In this document: piece after piece, positions 27,489-36,841 of the stretch
How positions within the stretch are numbered: the stretch's first letter is position 1
Layout of the letters: every line of letters begins with the position of its first letter
NCBI RefSeq assembly: GCF_026151345.1
Contig: NZ_JAMQPR010000001.1
Coordinates: forward strand, 3,110,676 to 3,174,675
Length of the DNA stretch: 64,000 nucleotides
Direction of reading: 5' to 3'
DNA from: Leptospira paudalimensis
GTDB lineage: Bacteria; Spirochaetota; Leptospiria; Leptospirales; Leptospiraceae
Made by a program: the position numbers and the translations under genes
The notes under the pieces: model-generated
What the model was told of the DNA's origin: nothing
The model's input: the letters and a program-made list of their open reading frames with translations, nothing else
Database searches by the model: none

Positions 27489-28820
27489 CTATTTGTTTTC
27501 TACGTTCAAACCAAATTGATACCAATTTACCTTTCTAGTAAAATGCATTACAAGTGCTAATATCATAAAGAGCGTAATTGAACCAAGTAACAATGCCTGA
27601 TCTTCTGATGCCAATATGATATACAAAAAAGAATATAAAAAGAGATAATACATTCCCGTCATAATCCCTTTTTTCTTATTCCTTAAAGCATGGATTGCAT
27701 AATAACCAATTAAGATAGTCACTGAGAGAGAAGAAATCATATAGGACATTAAATATCCTATATGTTCGGATAATGACAAGTTAAGAACATAAAAAATAAC
27801 CATAGCACATCCAATTAGAACATATTGAATTGGATGTAATAAAATTCCACCAAACACTTCCATTAGAAAGAAGAGTGTGAAACTTGTGACGATAAAAAGT
27901 AATCCATACTTTACTGATCTTTCTAATTTTAAATAATGATCTACCGGAATCAATAAACTCACACCAAATGCAGAGTTATGAATTGAGTTAAGGATCGAAT
28001 CATCTAAGGAATGTATCACTTGTGGAAACGAACGAGAAAAATAAGAAGTTTCCCAAAGAGAACGAAAACCACCATCAAAAATTTCTCGATCAACAGGCAA
28101 AATATTTCCGTTGAAAGAAGGATCTCTCCAATTCGATTCCATCATCATTTTTGTTTTTTTTCCAATCGGAATGATTGAGAATGTATCAGATCCTTTTAAA
28201 GAAACATCCATTTTAAAAATGGAATTTCCTTCATTCTCCTCCAACGGAATGGGAAGGCTCATTCCAGAAGGAAAAAAGTTTGATTTTGTACCTGGTGTAA
28301 AAGTTTTTTCTTTGCCATTCCAAGTTAGTTTCAAGTCACCACCTAATCCTTTTAAGTCGGATACTGATACAATGATTCTAGCATCATCCCAATAAATATA
28401 AGTTGTATCTAAGGGAAAATCACTTGATTTAACTGGCGAAAACTTTCCTTTTGCATTAATTTTACTTGTATAAAGTGGAATATGATAAATCCCTCTTTTT
28501 CTTTCTTCGGTTACCATCCCCACTTGGTATCCAAGATCTTCCGGTAGAAAATATGCATACTCTGTGATATAATCCCACTTTTCTTTGGATTGTGCATTCC
28601 CTGACTTTGGAATTCTTATGTTATACGGAATGACTAAAATTGGGCCAAGAAATGTTTGGTTTTGACTCCACTTTTCTCCTACTTCAGTAACTGCATCTAG
28701 TCTAGATTGATTTCTCTCTTCGATTAAGGAACCTACCATCGAAAGGGGAATGATAAATAATATGATCATCACACCGAGGATCATAAGACGTAAATTGATA
28801 GACGAAATTAGTTTGCTCAT
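27489..28820 (-). CDS. creD: CreD inner-membrane protein
   Basis: 443 residues. The N-terminal helix and loop NLRLMILGVMIILFIIPLSMV then SLIEERNQSRLDAVTEV, and TFLGPILVIPY, are characteristic of CreD. About six further helices lie in the C-terminal half (from residue 270), after a large periplasmic beta-rich domain. CreD is an envelope protein whose expression depends on CreB in enterobacteria. It follows creC after a 75-bp gap that holds CreB-box-like GTGAG repeats, so it may have its own promoter as well as readthrough. Confidence 0.93.
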   Translation of the reverse strand: MSKLISSINLRLMILGVMIILFIIPLSMVGSLIEERNQSRLDAVTEVGEKWSQNQTFLGPILVIPYNIRIPKSGNAQSKEKWDYITEYAYFLPEDLGYQVGMVTEERKRGIYHIPLYTSKINAKGKFSPVKSSDFPLDTTYIYWDDARIIVSVSDLKGLGGDLKLTWNGKEKTFTPGTKSNFFPSGMSLPIPLEENEGNSIFKMDVSLKGSDTFSIIPIGKKTKMMMESNWRDPSFNGNILPVDREIFDGGFRSLWETSYFSRSFPQVIHSLDDSILNSIHNSAFGVSLLIPVDHYLKLERSVKYGLLFIVTSFTLFFLMEVFGGILLHPIQYVLIGCAMVIFYVLNLSLSEHIGYLMSYMISSLSVTILIGYYAIHALRNKKKGIMTGMYYLFLYSFLYIILASEDQALLLGSITLFMILALVMHFTRKVNWYQFGLNVENK

Positions 28821-28877
28821 ACAAAACTCCTACAGATTTACTATAAATGAAATTGGTGAGCTAATTATGATGACAAT

Positions 28878-28893
28878 GTGAGGATTGTGTGAG
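28878..28893 (-). promoter_or_regulatory. CreB-box-like direct repeat upstream of creD
   Basis: On the minus strand this reads CTCAC-N6-CTCAC, close to the direct-repeat cre tag TTCACNNNNNNTTCAC known for CreB. A third GTGAG lies at 28856-28860. It sits 58 bp upstream of the creD start. Similar half-sites (GTGAA 31067-31071, GTGAG 31081-31085, spacing 9) occur upstream of creB. Confidence 0.4.
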
Positions 28894-28895
28894 CA

Positions 28896-30335
28896 TTACT
28901 GTTTTTGAAACAAAATGCTCACTTCCACTCCCTTGGGTATTCTATTTTGTATTTTCAATTCTGCTGTATGAAAATCTAAAATTTCTTTTACGATGCTTAA
29001 ACCAAGGCCAGAACTTTTTCTCTGACCAATTGGCCTAGGTAAGGAAAAAAACTTATCCGTAACCTTTGTTAAAGCATATTCAGGAATCAATTGACCTTGG
29101 TCAGAAATGATTAATTTTGTTTGATGATTGGAAATAGATTCTAATTTTATCACAATCAAATCATTTTGATTTGCAAATTCTATAGAATTTCGAATTATAT
29201 TTTCAATGGCCATCCGTAGGTAGTTTTGATTTCCATTGATCATAACCGAACTTTCTGGGAATATTTTTTTCACTGACAAAGATTTTCTTTCCAATTCAAT
29301 TTCAAATCGAAACAATATTTCATTTAAAAACGAAATCAAATCAATAGTATCATTTAATTCGATTGAATTTTTGCCTTCCAATGATGATAGTTCCAATAAT
29401 TGATCGATAAGATTTTGGATCCGTTTTGCCTCTGAATCTATTGTTTTAGTTAGTCGTTCTATCTCATTTGGATGTGAGTGTATCAATTCTACTGCTGCAA
29501 GAATCGAAGACAAAGGACTTTTCACTTCATGTGTTAAAGTTTGCACATATGATTCTACATATTTTTTTCCTTCCAACTCGACTACCAATTGATCAACTTC
29601 CTTACCCAATTCGTTTAGTTCTTTCATTCCTAATTTTGGAAACGGTTTTTTCTCCTTGTTTCGTAACGCTGTAATGTATTGAGACAAACGTAAAATGGGT
29701 CGAAAACTTATATAGGCAAGCAAACTAAATACAATCGCAATCGATGAAGCCACGAGTAATGAGATTCGCCAAAATTTATGTTTTGCTTCTTCAATGAAGG
29801 GAATGACACCAACTTTAGGTTTGATGACCGTCAAAACGCCAATAATCTGATTCTGAAAACGAATGGGAGAGGCAATGAACAAAGCCCCTTCCTTTTCTGT
29901 TTCAATCATTTTACTCGATCTAACTCCATATTTTCCTTTTAAGGTTAAATAAACATCATTGTATTTGGAATAATTTAGGTCTTCTCGATAACTTTCAGAA
30001 TCAAAAATTACGATTCCTTTTGAATCAGTTATGTATATTTGAAGATCTGCATTTGTTTTTAATAATGAATAAATTTTTGCTTCAAAACTACGATTACGTA
30101 CATTTTGAAATGGTTTTCTAAATAATGATTCTACTAAAGATTTAAGATGGAACCTTTCGTTCGGATTTGCATTGATTCGTTCTTCAACGATTGCTGAAAG
30201 GACATGAGTTGTATCGTTTAATGATTCCTCGATAGTTTCCATATAACGAGGACGAATCGATTCTTCGGTTTTATCGATTAAGTAATAGAAACCAATTGCT
30301 AAGATAAAAAAAAACTGATGATAATTCGTAACCAA
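28896..30335 (-). CDS. creC: CreC sensor histidine kinase, probable frameshift near the start
   Basis: Domains: an N-terminal helix (FFFILAIGFYYLI), an extracytoplasmic sensor (about 20-190), a second helix, a HAMP-like linker, HisKA with His about 269 in LTHEVKSPLSS, and HATPase motifs (NYLRMAIENIIRNS, SSGLGLSIVKEI). The segment TEESIRPRYMETIEESLNDT matches CreC-type sensors. The natural start seems to be ATG 30341-30343, which overlaps the creB stop as ATGA and has AAGGA upstream. But that frame (MNLWLRIIISFF...) hits a TAG after a run of nine T (30306-30314); one more T would join it to the long frame. As it stands, translation would need the TTG at 30335, slippage, or a different tract length. 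Confidence 0.85.
   Translation of the reverse strand: MVTNYHQFFFILAIGFYYLIDKTEESIRPRYMETIEESLNDTTHVLSAIVEERINANPNERFHLKSLVESLFRKPFQNVRNRSFEAKIYSLLKTNADLQIYITDSKGIVIFDSESYREDLNYSKYNDVYLTLKGKYGVRSSKMIETEKEGALFIASPIRFQNQIIGVLTVIKPKVGVIPFIEEAKHKFWRISLLVASSIAIVFSLLAYISFRPILRLSQYITALRNKEKKPFPKLGMKELNELGKEVDQLVVELEGKKYVESYVQTLTHEVKSPLSSILAAVELIHSHPNEIERLTKTIDSEAKRIQNLIDQLLELSSLEGKNSIELNDTIDLISFLNEILFRFEIELERKSLSVKKIFPESSVMINGNQNYLRMAIENIIRNSIEFANQNDLIVIKLESISNHQTKLIISDQGQLIPEYALTKVTDKFFSLPRPIGQRKSSGLGLSIVKEILDFHTAELKIQNRIPKGVEVSILFQKQ
30306..30314 (-). repeat. Poly-T (9) homopolymer at the start of creC
   Basis: Nine consecutive A on the plus strand (T on the coding strand) in the first dozen codons of creC. 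A tract of ten would restore the frame MNLWLRIIIS-FFF-ILAIGF. It is therefore a candidate for slippage, phase variation or a sequencing miscount. Confidence 0.75.
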
Positions 30336-30339
30336 AGAT

Positions 30340-31017
30340 TCATATAATTTCCTTTAATCCGTATCCTTGACCTCTTCTGGTTTCTATTGGATCAAAATTA
30401 GGATCTATTTCTTTAAATCTAGCTCTAATATTTTTAATCACAGTGTCCACTGCACGATCAAAACTATCTTCAGGTTCAGTCCAAACAATGTCCATAATTT
30501 CTTCTCTAGTAAAGATCCTTCCAGGCCACTTAATAAACAATTCCATCGTTTTGTATTCGTAAGGTGATAAATTCAATGAATTTCCATTGAAATATACTAG
30601 TTTTTTATCCAAAGAGATCCTAATTTTTTGATTGGATATTGCTTCACTAAACACCGGATTTTGTGTTCGCCTAAGGATAGCTCTTATCCTTGCCAATAGT
30701 TCTCTTGGACTAAATGGTTTTACGATATAATCATCAGCTCCAATTTCCAATCCAAGTACCTTATCGATTTCGGAATTTCGTGCTGTTAAAAATATCACTG
30801 GGATTTGGTATTTCTGACGGATCAATTTTAGAACTTCAAAACCATTTAAGTCTGGCAAACCAATGTCTAAGATCACAATTGAGACATCAGCTGTCACCAT
30901 ATTGAGTCCTTCTGATCCTGTGGATGCGATTGTCAGTAAAAAACCCTCAGACTCTAATGTAATTTGAATGGATTCTTGTATGCCTGGTTCATCTTCGATG
31001 AGTAAAATTTTGATCAT
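30340..31017 (-). CDS. creB: CreB response regulator (OmpR family)
   Basis: 225 residues. Receiver (about 1-120) with acidic pair in LLIEDEPG, phospho-Asp in VVILDIGLPDLNG, Thr in VIFLTARN and Lys in YIVKPFSP, then an OmpR-type winged-helix domain (LNLSPYEYKTMELFIKWPG, DTVIKNIRARFKEIDP, RGQGYGLKE). Stop overlaps the probable creC start, followed later by creD, giving the order creB-creC-creD. In enterobacteria CreBC responds to carbon source and beta-lactam stress; the signal in Leptospira is unknown. Confidence 0.92.
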   Translation of the reverse strand: MIKILLIEDEPGIQESIQITLESEGFLLTIASTGSEGLNMVTADVSIVILDIGLPDLNGFEVLKLIRQKYQIPVIFLTARNSEIDKVLGLEIGADDYIVKPFSPRELLARIRAILRRTQNPVFSEAISNQKIRISLDKKLVYFNGNSLNLSPYEYKTMELFIKWPGRIFTREEIMDIVWTEPEDSFDRAVDTVIKNIRARFKEIDPNFDPIETRRGQGYGLKEII

Positions 31018-31164
31018 AGAAAATTAAATGTGTTCCCATTTGAATGGAGGAAACATTCAAAACATAGTGAATCAATATTGGTGAGAAATGCAATCAGTAT
31101 TCGATAAAGAAAAAAAGCATTTAACATCAATTCACAATCCTGTGGAAATGAATGAACTGATTGG

Positions 31165-32040
31165 TTAATTCTTTTTTCTTATCCAATTCAGTACTTTCCT
31201 AGCGGGAAAGTACAATAATCCTATCAATACAAAAACAGGAGTCATCCAAACCAAAACATATGTGAGTTCCAAAAACAAATTGAAAATTCCTACAAATGCA
31301 TTTTGGTATTGGGGTACGATAATTTTTTCAGCAGGAGTGGGAATGCTAAAGCTGACATTTAATGTAGCCCATTTTACTTTATCATTGATTTTCCATACTT
31401 GAAGTTCTGTTTGGTCGATCTCATTTTCACTTTCCGTAATTGCGTCTTCTATTGCAGACCAATTCCTTGAGTTACCTGTTGTTTGGTGATTGGCAGATAC
31501 CCTTCTTTGGTAACGAATTTTTTCTCGGTTGGTTTTAATTTTCTCCCAAACCATTCCTTCTGTGTGATCAATCGTACTTATATTTTCACTTAGTAATGTC
31601 CCATACGTATCCAATTCCAATAATGCATCGTATAGTTTGTCAGAACGAATGTGCATTTTCACATTCATATAGGGTGATTCCGAATTCATTGCTGAACTAT
31701 TTTCAATGAACCCATACTTACTCACAAATACCAAAAAATCTTTTCTGGTTTTGATTAAATCAGAGGTTTGATAACTTAAATCGACTTGGAATTCTAATAA
31801 ACGATCTTGGTTATTTTGGATTGGAAGGAAAACTGGCCCAATTGTAGTTTCTTTCCTCTGTGCAGTGGAATCGGCACTTTCTTCCAATGAAGGAGAACTG
31901 GGTGCTACTTTTTTTTCAGCAGATGCACTCGCAATTTTTCTCTCCTCCGATTCCATTGAAACACTTTCCTCTTGTGCATTTCCACAGCTCCAAAAGAGAA
32001 ATAAAATAAGAAGGTAAATTGGTAATTTTATTTTTTTCAC
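31165..32040 (-). CDS. DUF4349 lipoprotein
   Basis: 291 residues with lipobox LFLFWSC. After a Ser/Glu-rich linker (25-80) comes the DUF4349 domain: LSYQTSDLIKTRKDFLVFVSKYGFIE, MNVKMHIRSDKLYDALLEL, a coiled-coil stretch (IEDAITESENEIDQTELQVW), and a C-terminal transmembrane helix (VWMTPVFVLIGLLYF) with a basic end. Likely tethered at both ends in the envelope. It is 147 bp upstream of creB on the same strand, so could be linked to that system, though no shared regulation is shown. Confidence 0.85.
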   Translation of the reverse strand: MKKIKLPIYLLILFLFWSCGNAQEESVSMESEERKIASASAEKKVAPSSPSLEESADSTAQRKETTIGPVFLPIQNNQDRLLEFQVDLSYQTSDLIKTRKDFLVFVSKYGFIENSSAMNSESPYMNVKMHIRSDKLYDALLELDTYGTLLSENISTIDHTEGMVWEKIKTNREKIRYQRRVSANHQTTGNSRNWSAIEDAITESENEIDQTELQVWKINDKVKWATLNVSFSIPTPAEKIIVPQYQNAFVGIFNLFLELTYVLVWMTPVFVLIGLLYFPARKVLNWIRKKN

Positions 32041-32164
32041 AACAAATCCTAATCAAAACAATCTAATTATCATTAACAAACAATCGGTAATTTATTCTCA
32101 ACAAGAATGGATTGCGCAAGTTAGAAAACAAATATTCGTCCAAACGACTCCGTTACCAAATCTC

Positions 32165-33427
32165 CTATAGGATTCGTTTGGTTAGAAAGGATTGTTTAGT
32201 GATTTCAAAGGGTACTGTAATTTCAGCAGAACCAATTCCCCCACTAACAACATCAACTATATTGTTTTTGTAATACATTTCATTGACGACAATAGGAACA
32301 ACATCCTCTGAAAGTGGATTGATCACTTCTAAGACATCTCCCTTTTCTATTTTGTTTTTTACTTCAATGATGACTCTTTGGTTCTTATGTTGGTATCCCT
32401 TGACAAGACCTACGTAATGATGAGTTTTTTGTAGACTTGTTCCGAACTCATTGTTTTGAAAATTTTGTTCTTCTACTGGTATTTGGTCTTCCATACCTCT
32501 TGTTAAAAAACCTGAAAAATACTTTCTGGAAGAAAGTTTATCCAATTCTTCCAACCATTTCCGATCAAAACTCTCTCCACGTTTGATTCCATCTAATGTT
32601 TTTCGATAACTTCTGGCAACCATGCCAACATAAAAATCATTTTTGGTCCTCCCTTCAACCTTAAGTGAATCGACTCCTGCATCACATAACTCTTGTAAAA
32701 ACTCAATGGCACGTAGATCTTTGGAATTCATTAAAAATGTTCCATCCTCATCCGTTATCAGTTCCATGGGTTCATCATTTTGTTTTGGATTTGTAACATA
32801 CACTTTATATAAATCACGACATGCATTATTACAGGATCCTTGGTTTGCATCTCGATTTTTAAAATAATTGCTCATAAAACACCTTCCACTATGAGCAATG
32901 CAGATTGAACCATGAACAAAAACTTCGATCTCCATATCTGGTACTTTTTCTTTTATCTCTTTAATTTCAGGAATCGATACCTCTCTAGACAAAATAACTC
33001 TTTTTGCTCCATATGCTTTCCAAAATTCAACTGCGGCATAGTTCATTGTATTTGATTGTACAGAGATATGGATATCTAATTCAGGATATGCATTTTTAGT
33101 TATATGAATCAATCCTGGATCTGCCATAATCAAAGCATCAGGTTTTAAACTTGCCATTTGTTCTAAATACTTATGATAAGAACCAAGTTTGGAGTTACGA
33201 GGTATGTTATTCACCGTAAAGTAAATTTTTTTATTTAGGTTTCTTGCGATTGAAACTGCTGTCTGTAAATCCTCCATTGAGAATTCATTTTCTCTCGCAC
33301 GTAACGAATAACGTGGTACTCCACAATAAACTGCATCTGCTCCATACAAATACGCGATGTTTAACTTATCTAAGTTTCCAGCAGGTAATAATAGTTCTGG
33401 AATGTTTCTAAAAGATTTCATATACAT
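32165..33427 (-). CDS. Peptidase U32 family protein (TrhP/YegQ-like)
   Basis: About 420 residues. Contains PELLLPAGNLDKLNIAYLYG and DAVYCGVPRYSLRAREN at the N-terminus, the U32 signature EVFVHGSICIAHSGRCFMS (about residues 170-190) with its Cys cluster continuing SCNNACRD, and a C-terminal beta-barrel. Family members such as TrhP act in tRNA hydroxylation (wobble U34 5-hydroxyuridine) rather than as true collagenases, and related ones have Fe-S clusters. Start ATG 33427 has GGAATGG upstream; a TTG at 33460 was rejected. Confidence 0.9.
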   Translation of the reverse strand: MYMKSFRNIPELLLPAGNLDKLNIAYLYGADAVYCGVPRYSLRARENEFSMEDLQTAVSIARNLNKKIYFTVNNIPRNSKLGSYHKYLEQMASLKPDALIMADPGLIHITKNAYPELDIHISVQSNTMNYAAVEFWKAYGAKRVILSREVSIPEIKEIKEKVPDMEIEVFVHGSICIAHSGRCFMSNYFKNRDANQGSCNNACRDLYKVYVTNPKQNDEPMELITDEDGTFLMNSKDLRAIEFLQELCDAGVDSLKVEGRTKNDFYVGMVARSYRKTLDGIKRGESFDRKWLEELDKLSSRKYFSGFLTRGMEDQIPVEEQNFQNNEFGTSLQKTHHYVGLVKGYQHKNQRVIIEVKNKIEKGDVLEVINPLSEDVVPIVVNEMYYKNNIVDVVSGGIGSAEITVPFEITKQSFLTKRIL

Positions 33428-33547
33428 ATTCCATTCCAAAAAAGTGATTCCTTGGATCAAAGGAAAATATGATTCTACTTGTTTAGAGTGTTTCTAAAAT
33501 AAAAAATAGAAAGACAAAAGATTCTCATACAAAAACTTGAAACTACA

Positions 33548-34048
33548 ATGACGGCTTATTTGATTTTTTTAATGTTCCATATCCTATCTGCTATGGTCTG
33601 GGTTGGAGGTATGATTTTCTATGTGATTGTAGTGATGCCTGTCATTCGAAACCAAAAATTGAAGGAACAGAAGTTAACCTTACTCCAATTAACTGCCCTT
33701 CAATTTCGAAACATTTCTTATATCCTATTTTTTATTTTGATCACTACTGGTTTTGGAATATTATTTAGCAAAGGTTTATTAAGAGAGGACAATCTCTTTA
33801 CTTTTTTTACTTCTTCGATTGGTTTTATGTTTAGCTTAAAGATTGGAATGTTTGGAATCTTATTTATTTCTTCCGTGTACCACGATTTTGTTTCTGGTCC
33901 AAAAACATTTTTCTATTTAGAATCTGATCCCGTTCAATATGAACGGTATCGAAGGATGTCTGGCTTTTTTGGACGTTTCAATTTATTTCTCTCCCTATTC
34001 ATCGCAATTTCAGGAATCCTTGTTTCAAGAGGAGTCTCGTTCTTTTAG
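33548..34048 (+). CDS. CopD/DUF4149-like membrane protein
   Basis: 166 residues with four helices. HILSAMVWVGGMIFYVIV resembles the first helix of CopD-type copper proteins and DUF4149 proteins, with an essential-looking His and Trp. The last helix has FLSLFIAISGILVS. Located just 5' of the FadL-like barrel and the nos cluster, so copper handling is attractive but not shown by sequence. Confidence 0.65.
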   Translation: MTAYLIFLMFHILSAMVWVGGMIFYVIVVMPVIRNQKLKEQKLTLLQLTALQFRNISYILFFILITTGFGILFSKGLLREDNLFTFFTSSIGFMFSLKIGMFGILFISSVYHDFVSGPKTFFYLESDPVQYERYRRMSGFFGRFNLFLSLFIAISGILVSRGVSFF

Positions 34049-34094
34049 AAAAAATCCTCTTGACTCTTAACGTCTGGAAAATCGACTCAAATTA

Positions 34095-35492
34095 ATGATT
34101 CCGAGTCGCAATTTCAAATTTATACTGATTCTAATTTGGATAGAGATCACTCCAGGTATCCCTTCCAAAATAGAGGCGTTCCAAGGAATCATACAACCAG
34201 CGTTTGGTGCAAGGCAAGCGGGTATGGGTGGCGCATTCCAAGCTGTTGGAGGATCAGTAATGGATTTAGAATCAAATCCATCTCATCTTGCACGTGTTCA
34301 TCGAACGAAATGGGAATTGGGATCTTCTTTTCATTTCCCAACCATTGCATATAATGATAGTTATATAGACCAAAATCCTTTAAAATCATACCAGAATAAA
34401 ATTGTAGAAAACCCAAGAGCCGTTTTACCTTATTTAGGGATCATCAAACCAATCACTGAAAACATAAGTATCGGATTTGCATTGTATGCACAAGGAGGTG
34501 GAGGTGGTCATTTTAAGAATATCAAACGTTTCACTCCAGATGGACGCACGATTAATGATACATTTAATACTATCATCCCAGTCATTGGCGAAACAAATTC
34601 TGCAGTGGAAGACTTAACCTTTCGATTTATGACCGTCAAATCAACATTGGGTGTTGGCATCAAAGAGGGAAGATTTGCATTCGGACTTGGATTGGATTTT
34701 GTTTATGGTTTTATGCAATTAAAACGAACCTACCAGGATGAAACAAGAAGTCTTACGATTCCTGGTGGAATCAGATACCAAAGTGATTCTGCTTTTACAC
34801 TTGGAGGTAAAATTGGATTTTCTTATGATATTACAGAAAACATAAGAATCGCATACTCATATACTTCTAGAAATGTATTACCTTTAGATGGAACCATGCA
34901 TGTGGATTCCTATTTGCCAGAACGATCCTTCGGGACTAGAGTCTCTCGTTATATGATATGGCCAGATAAACATATCGCAGGAATCTCGTATCATAATGAC
35001 CGATGGATTATCGACATGGACATTAAATACATTCCATGGTCCGAAAGTTTTAATTCGAGTAAATTTCGTTTAGAAGATGTATGGGTGAGAACACCTATTG
35101 GAGTAGAAACAAATGCATTTCAATTTAATTTAAATTGGAGAAATCAAACTATTCTCGCTTTGGGAACAGAATACAAATGGAATGAAAAGTATAAATCACG
35201 AATGGGTTATAGTTATGGAAATAATATCATTCCAGCAAGTGGAGTGAGTCCAATGTTAGGTGCAAGTATCGAACATCATTTTTCTTTAGGTGGAAGTATC
35301 ACATGGAACGAAACTTCATTTCATATCGCTTGTGAATATGGATTCCCTAAAAAAACAGTTGGAGGTAAAACTTCTGACTGGACATTATCACACTCTGTAT
35401 TTTCTACTTCTGAAATACATCCAATACAATATTCATATCAGAAATCGATGAGTGTATTTAGCATTTATTTAGGACTAGAACAATACATTTAA
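34095..35492 (+). CDS. Outer-membrane transport protein of the OmpP1/FadL/TodX type
   Basis: 465 residues. N-terminal signal (FKFILILIWIEITPGIP) then FQGIIQPAFGARQAGMGGAFQAVGGSVM, the hatch-like opening of FadL/OMPP1 proteins, followed by alternating amphipathic strands (KWELGSSFHFPT, IGFALYAQGGGGG, GIKEGRFAFGLGLDFVYG), ending in aromatic strands. A beta-barrel pore for hydrophobic solutes. Immediately upstream of the cytochrome gene (10 bp gap), so possibly in the same unit. Confidence 0.8.
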   Translation: MIPSRNFKFILILIWIEITPGIPSKIEAFQGIIQPAFGARQAGMGGAFQAVGGSVMDLESNPSHLARVHRTKWELGSSFHFPTIAYNDSYIDQNPLKSYQNKIVENPRAVLPYLGIIKPITENISIGFALYAQGGGGGHFKNIKRFTPDGRTINDTFNTIIPVIGETNSAVEDLTFRFMTVKSTLGVGIKEGRFAFGLGLDFVYGFMQLKRTYQDETRSLTIPGGIRYQSDSAFTLGGKIGFSYDITENIRIAYSYTSRNVLPLDGTMHVDSYLPERSFGTRVSRYMIWPDKHIAGISYHNDRWIIDMDIKYIPWSESFNSSKFRLEDVWVRTPIGVETNAFQFNLNWRNQTILALGTEYKWNEKYKSRMGYSYGNNIIPASGVSPMLGASIEHHFSLGGSITWNETSFHIACEYGFPKKTVGGKTSDWTLSHSVFSTSEIHPIQYSYQKSMSVFSIYLGLEQYI

Positions 35493-35502
35493 AGGAAAAT
35501 TT

Positions 35503-35985
35503 ATGAAACATCTACAATTAGCAAAAGTTGCAATTTTATTATGGTTATTCACAATGATAACCTTAGGTTATTTTTTTTACTTTGGGAATACTACAAAGTC
35601 TCTTGATACAAGAACTGCAATTCGTTTAACGCCTGCTGAACGACAATTGGTACTGACTGAAATGAGAGCCTTATTAGAAGCACTAAATGGTATGTTGTCT
35701 GGTCTAGGTGAAAAAGATTATGAAAAAGCAGCTAAGTCTGCAGACGCAGTTGGCATGGGGCTTGTGGCAAGTTTAGAACACCAAGAAAAAACGATTTTGT
35801 TAAAACTTCCTGTTTCATTCAAAAAATTAGGTTTTGGAACTCATGAAAAATTTGATGAAATTGCATCAAAGATCCGTAAAAAAGAAGAGATTCATACTCT
35901 CTTAAAAGAAATGGATGAACTTACCAAAAACTGTGTCGCTTGTCACGCTGGTTATAAAATCGAATTAGAAACCGAAGCTAAATAA
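35503..35985 (+). CDS. c-type cytochrome (cytochrome c'-like)
   Basis: 160 residues with one N-terminal anchor helix (AILLWLFTMITLGYFFYF) and a single heme site at the C-terminus, KNCVACHAGYK. The four-helix body between them (TEMRALLEALNGMLSGLGEKDYEKA, EEIHTLLKEMDELTKNC) is like cytochrome c'/c-prime proteins, which bind NO or CO at an exposed heme. Precedes two membrane proteins and the nos genes, fitting a role in N-oxide metabolism or NO tolerance. Confidence 0.85.
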   Translation: MKHLQLAKVAILLWLFTMITLGYFFYFGNTTKSLDTRTAIRLTPAERQLVLTEMRALLEALNGMLSGLGEKDYEKAAKSADAVGMGLVASLEHQEKTILLKLPVSFKKLGFGTHEKFDEIASKIRKKEEIHTLLKEMDELTKNCVACHAGYKIELETEAK

Positions 35986-36001
35986 TTTATAATTTAGAAA
36001 C

Positions 36002-36421
36002 ATGCCAAAAATTTCTAGATACTTTATCAAATCAGGGATGTTATATTTGTTTTTTGGTGTTTTAGTTTATAGCTTGAATGAGTTTCCAGGATTAAATTTC
36101 AAAGTACCACTCCTACCAGTGTATTGGCATATGATCGCCATTGGGTGGATCACACAGATCATTATGGGTGTTTCACTTTGGATGTTTCCAAAAGGCAAAA
36201 TTTCGATCTCTAAAAATGGATCCATATTATCTTGGATATCTTATGTTTCCTTAAATCTTGGACTTGTGTTTCGATTTTCTTCTGAACCATTTCTACATGT
36301 TGATCGCGAAATGGTTAAGATTCCATTTTTACTTTCGATTTTTTTACAAGTTTTGGGTATCTTATGTTTTATCTTAGAGATATGGCCAAGACTTACACCT
36401 ATGAATAGGAAACCTTCTTAA
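36002..36421 (+). CDS. Small membrane protein related to heme-copper oxidase subunit I, copy 1
   Basis: 139 residues and four helices. YWHMIAIGWITQIIMGVSLWMFPK carries a His in a helix and the WMFPK turn that recall the heme-binding helix of NorB/CcoN-type subunits, but the protein is only about a quarter of their length. It is a paralogue of the next gene (IMG--WMFPK in both). Probably a membrane electron or heme carrier; the function is not established. Confidence 0.65.
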   Translation: MPKISRYFIKSGMLYLFFGVLVYSLNEFPGLNFKVPLLPVYWHMIAIGWITQIIMGVSLWMFPKGKISISKNGSILSWISYVSLNLGLVFRFSSEPFLHVDREMVKIPFLLSIFLQVLGILCFILEIWPRLTPMNRKPS

Positions 36422-36424
36422 TTT

Positions 36425-36835
36425 ATGTTTCCTATTCAATCCGTTTGGTTATTGAGAAGTTCATTGGTATATTTGCTGTTAGGTACCTTATTAGGTGCGC
36501 TTCTCATGTCGCAGAAAATATTTTTATGGGATCATTCATTTTGGTTTTTATTGCCAATTCATTATTCGATCATGGTTTGGGGATTTTTCATACAATTCAT
36601 TATGGGAACAGCATATTGGATGTTTCCAAAACATTTATCAGATTTACCAAGAGGTTCTCACTTTCAAGCTTGGTTTCTTTTTTATTCTTATAACATTGGA
36701 TTCGTTTTTTTTGTTTTGATTCAGTTAAATCAATTGCCAAACGATTTTGAACGATATGCCAAAATTCTCATTTGTTTAGCAATTGTAATGTTTATTAGAT
36801 TACTTTGGGTTAGATCTATTTCATACAATTCTTAG
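36425..36835 (+). CDS. Small membrane protein related to heme-copper oxidase subunit I, copy 2
   Basis: 136 residues and four helices. HYSIMVWGFFIQFIMGTAYWMFPK aligns with the preceding gene's HMIAIGWITQIIMG-WMFPK. Three bases separate the two genes, so they are likely co-translated and could form a heterodimer. In other bacteria such pairs occur near nitrogen-oxide reductase genes. Confidence 0.65.
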   Translation: MFPIQSVWLLRSSLVYLLLGTLLGALLMSQKIFLWDHSFWFLLPIHYSIMVWGFFIQFIMGTAYWMFPKHLSDLPRGSHFQAWFLFYSYNIGFVFFVLIQLNQLPNDFERYAKILICLAIVMFIRLLWVRSISYNS

Positions 36836-36841
36836 GAAAGA

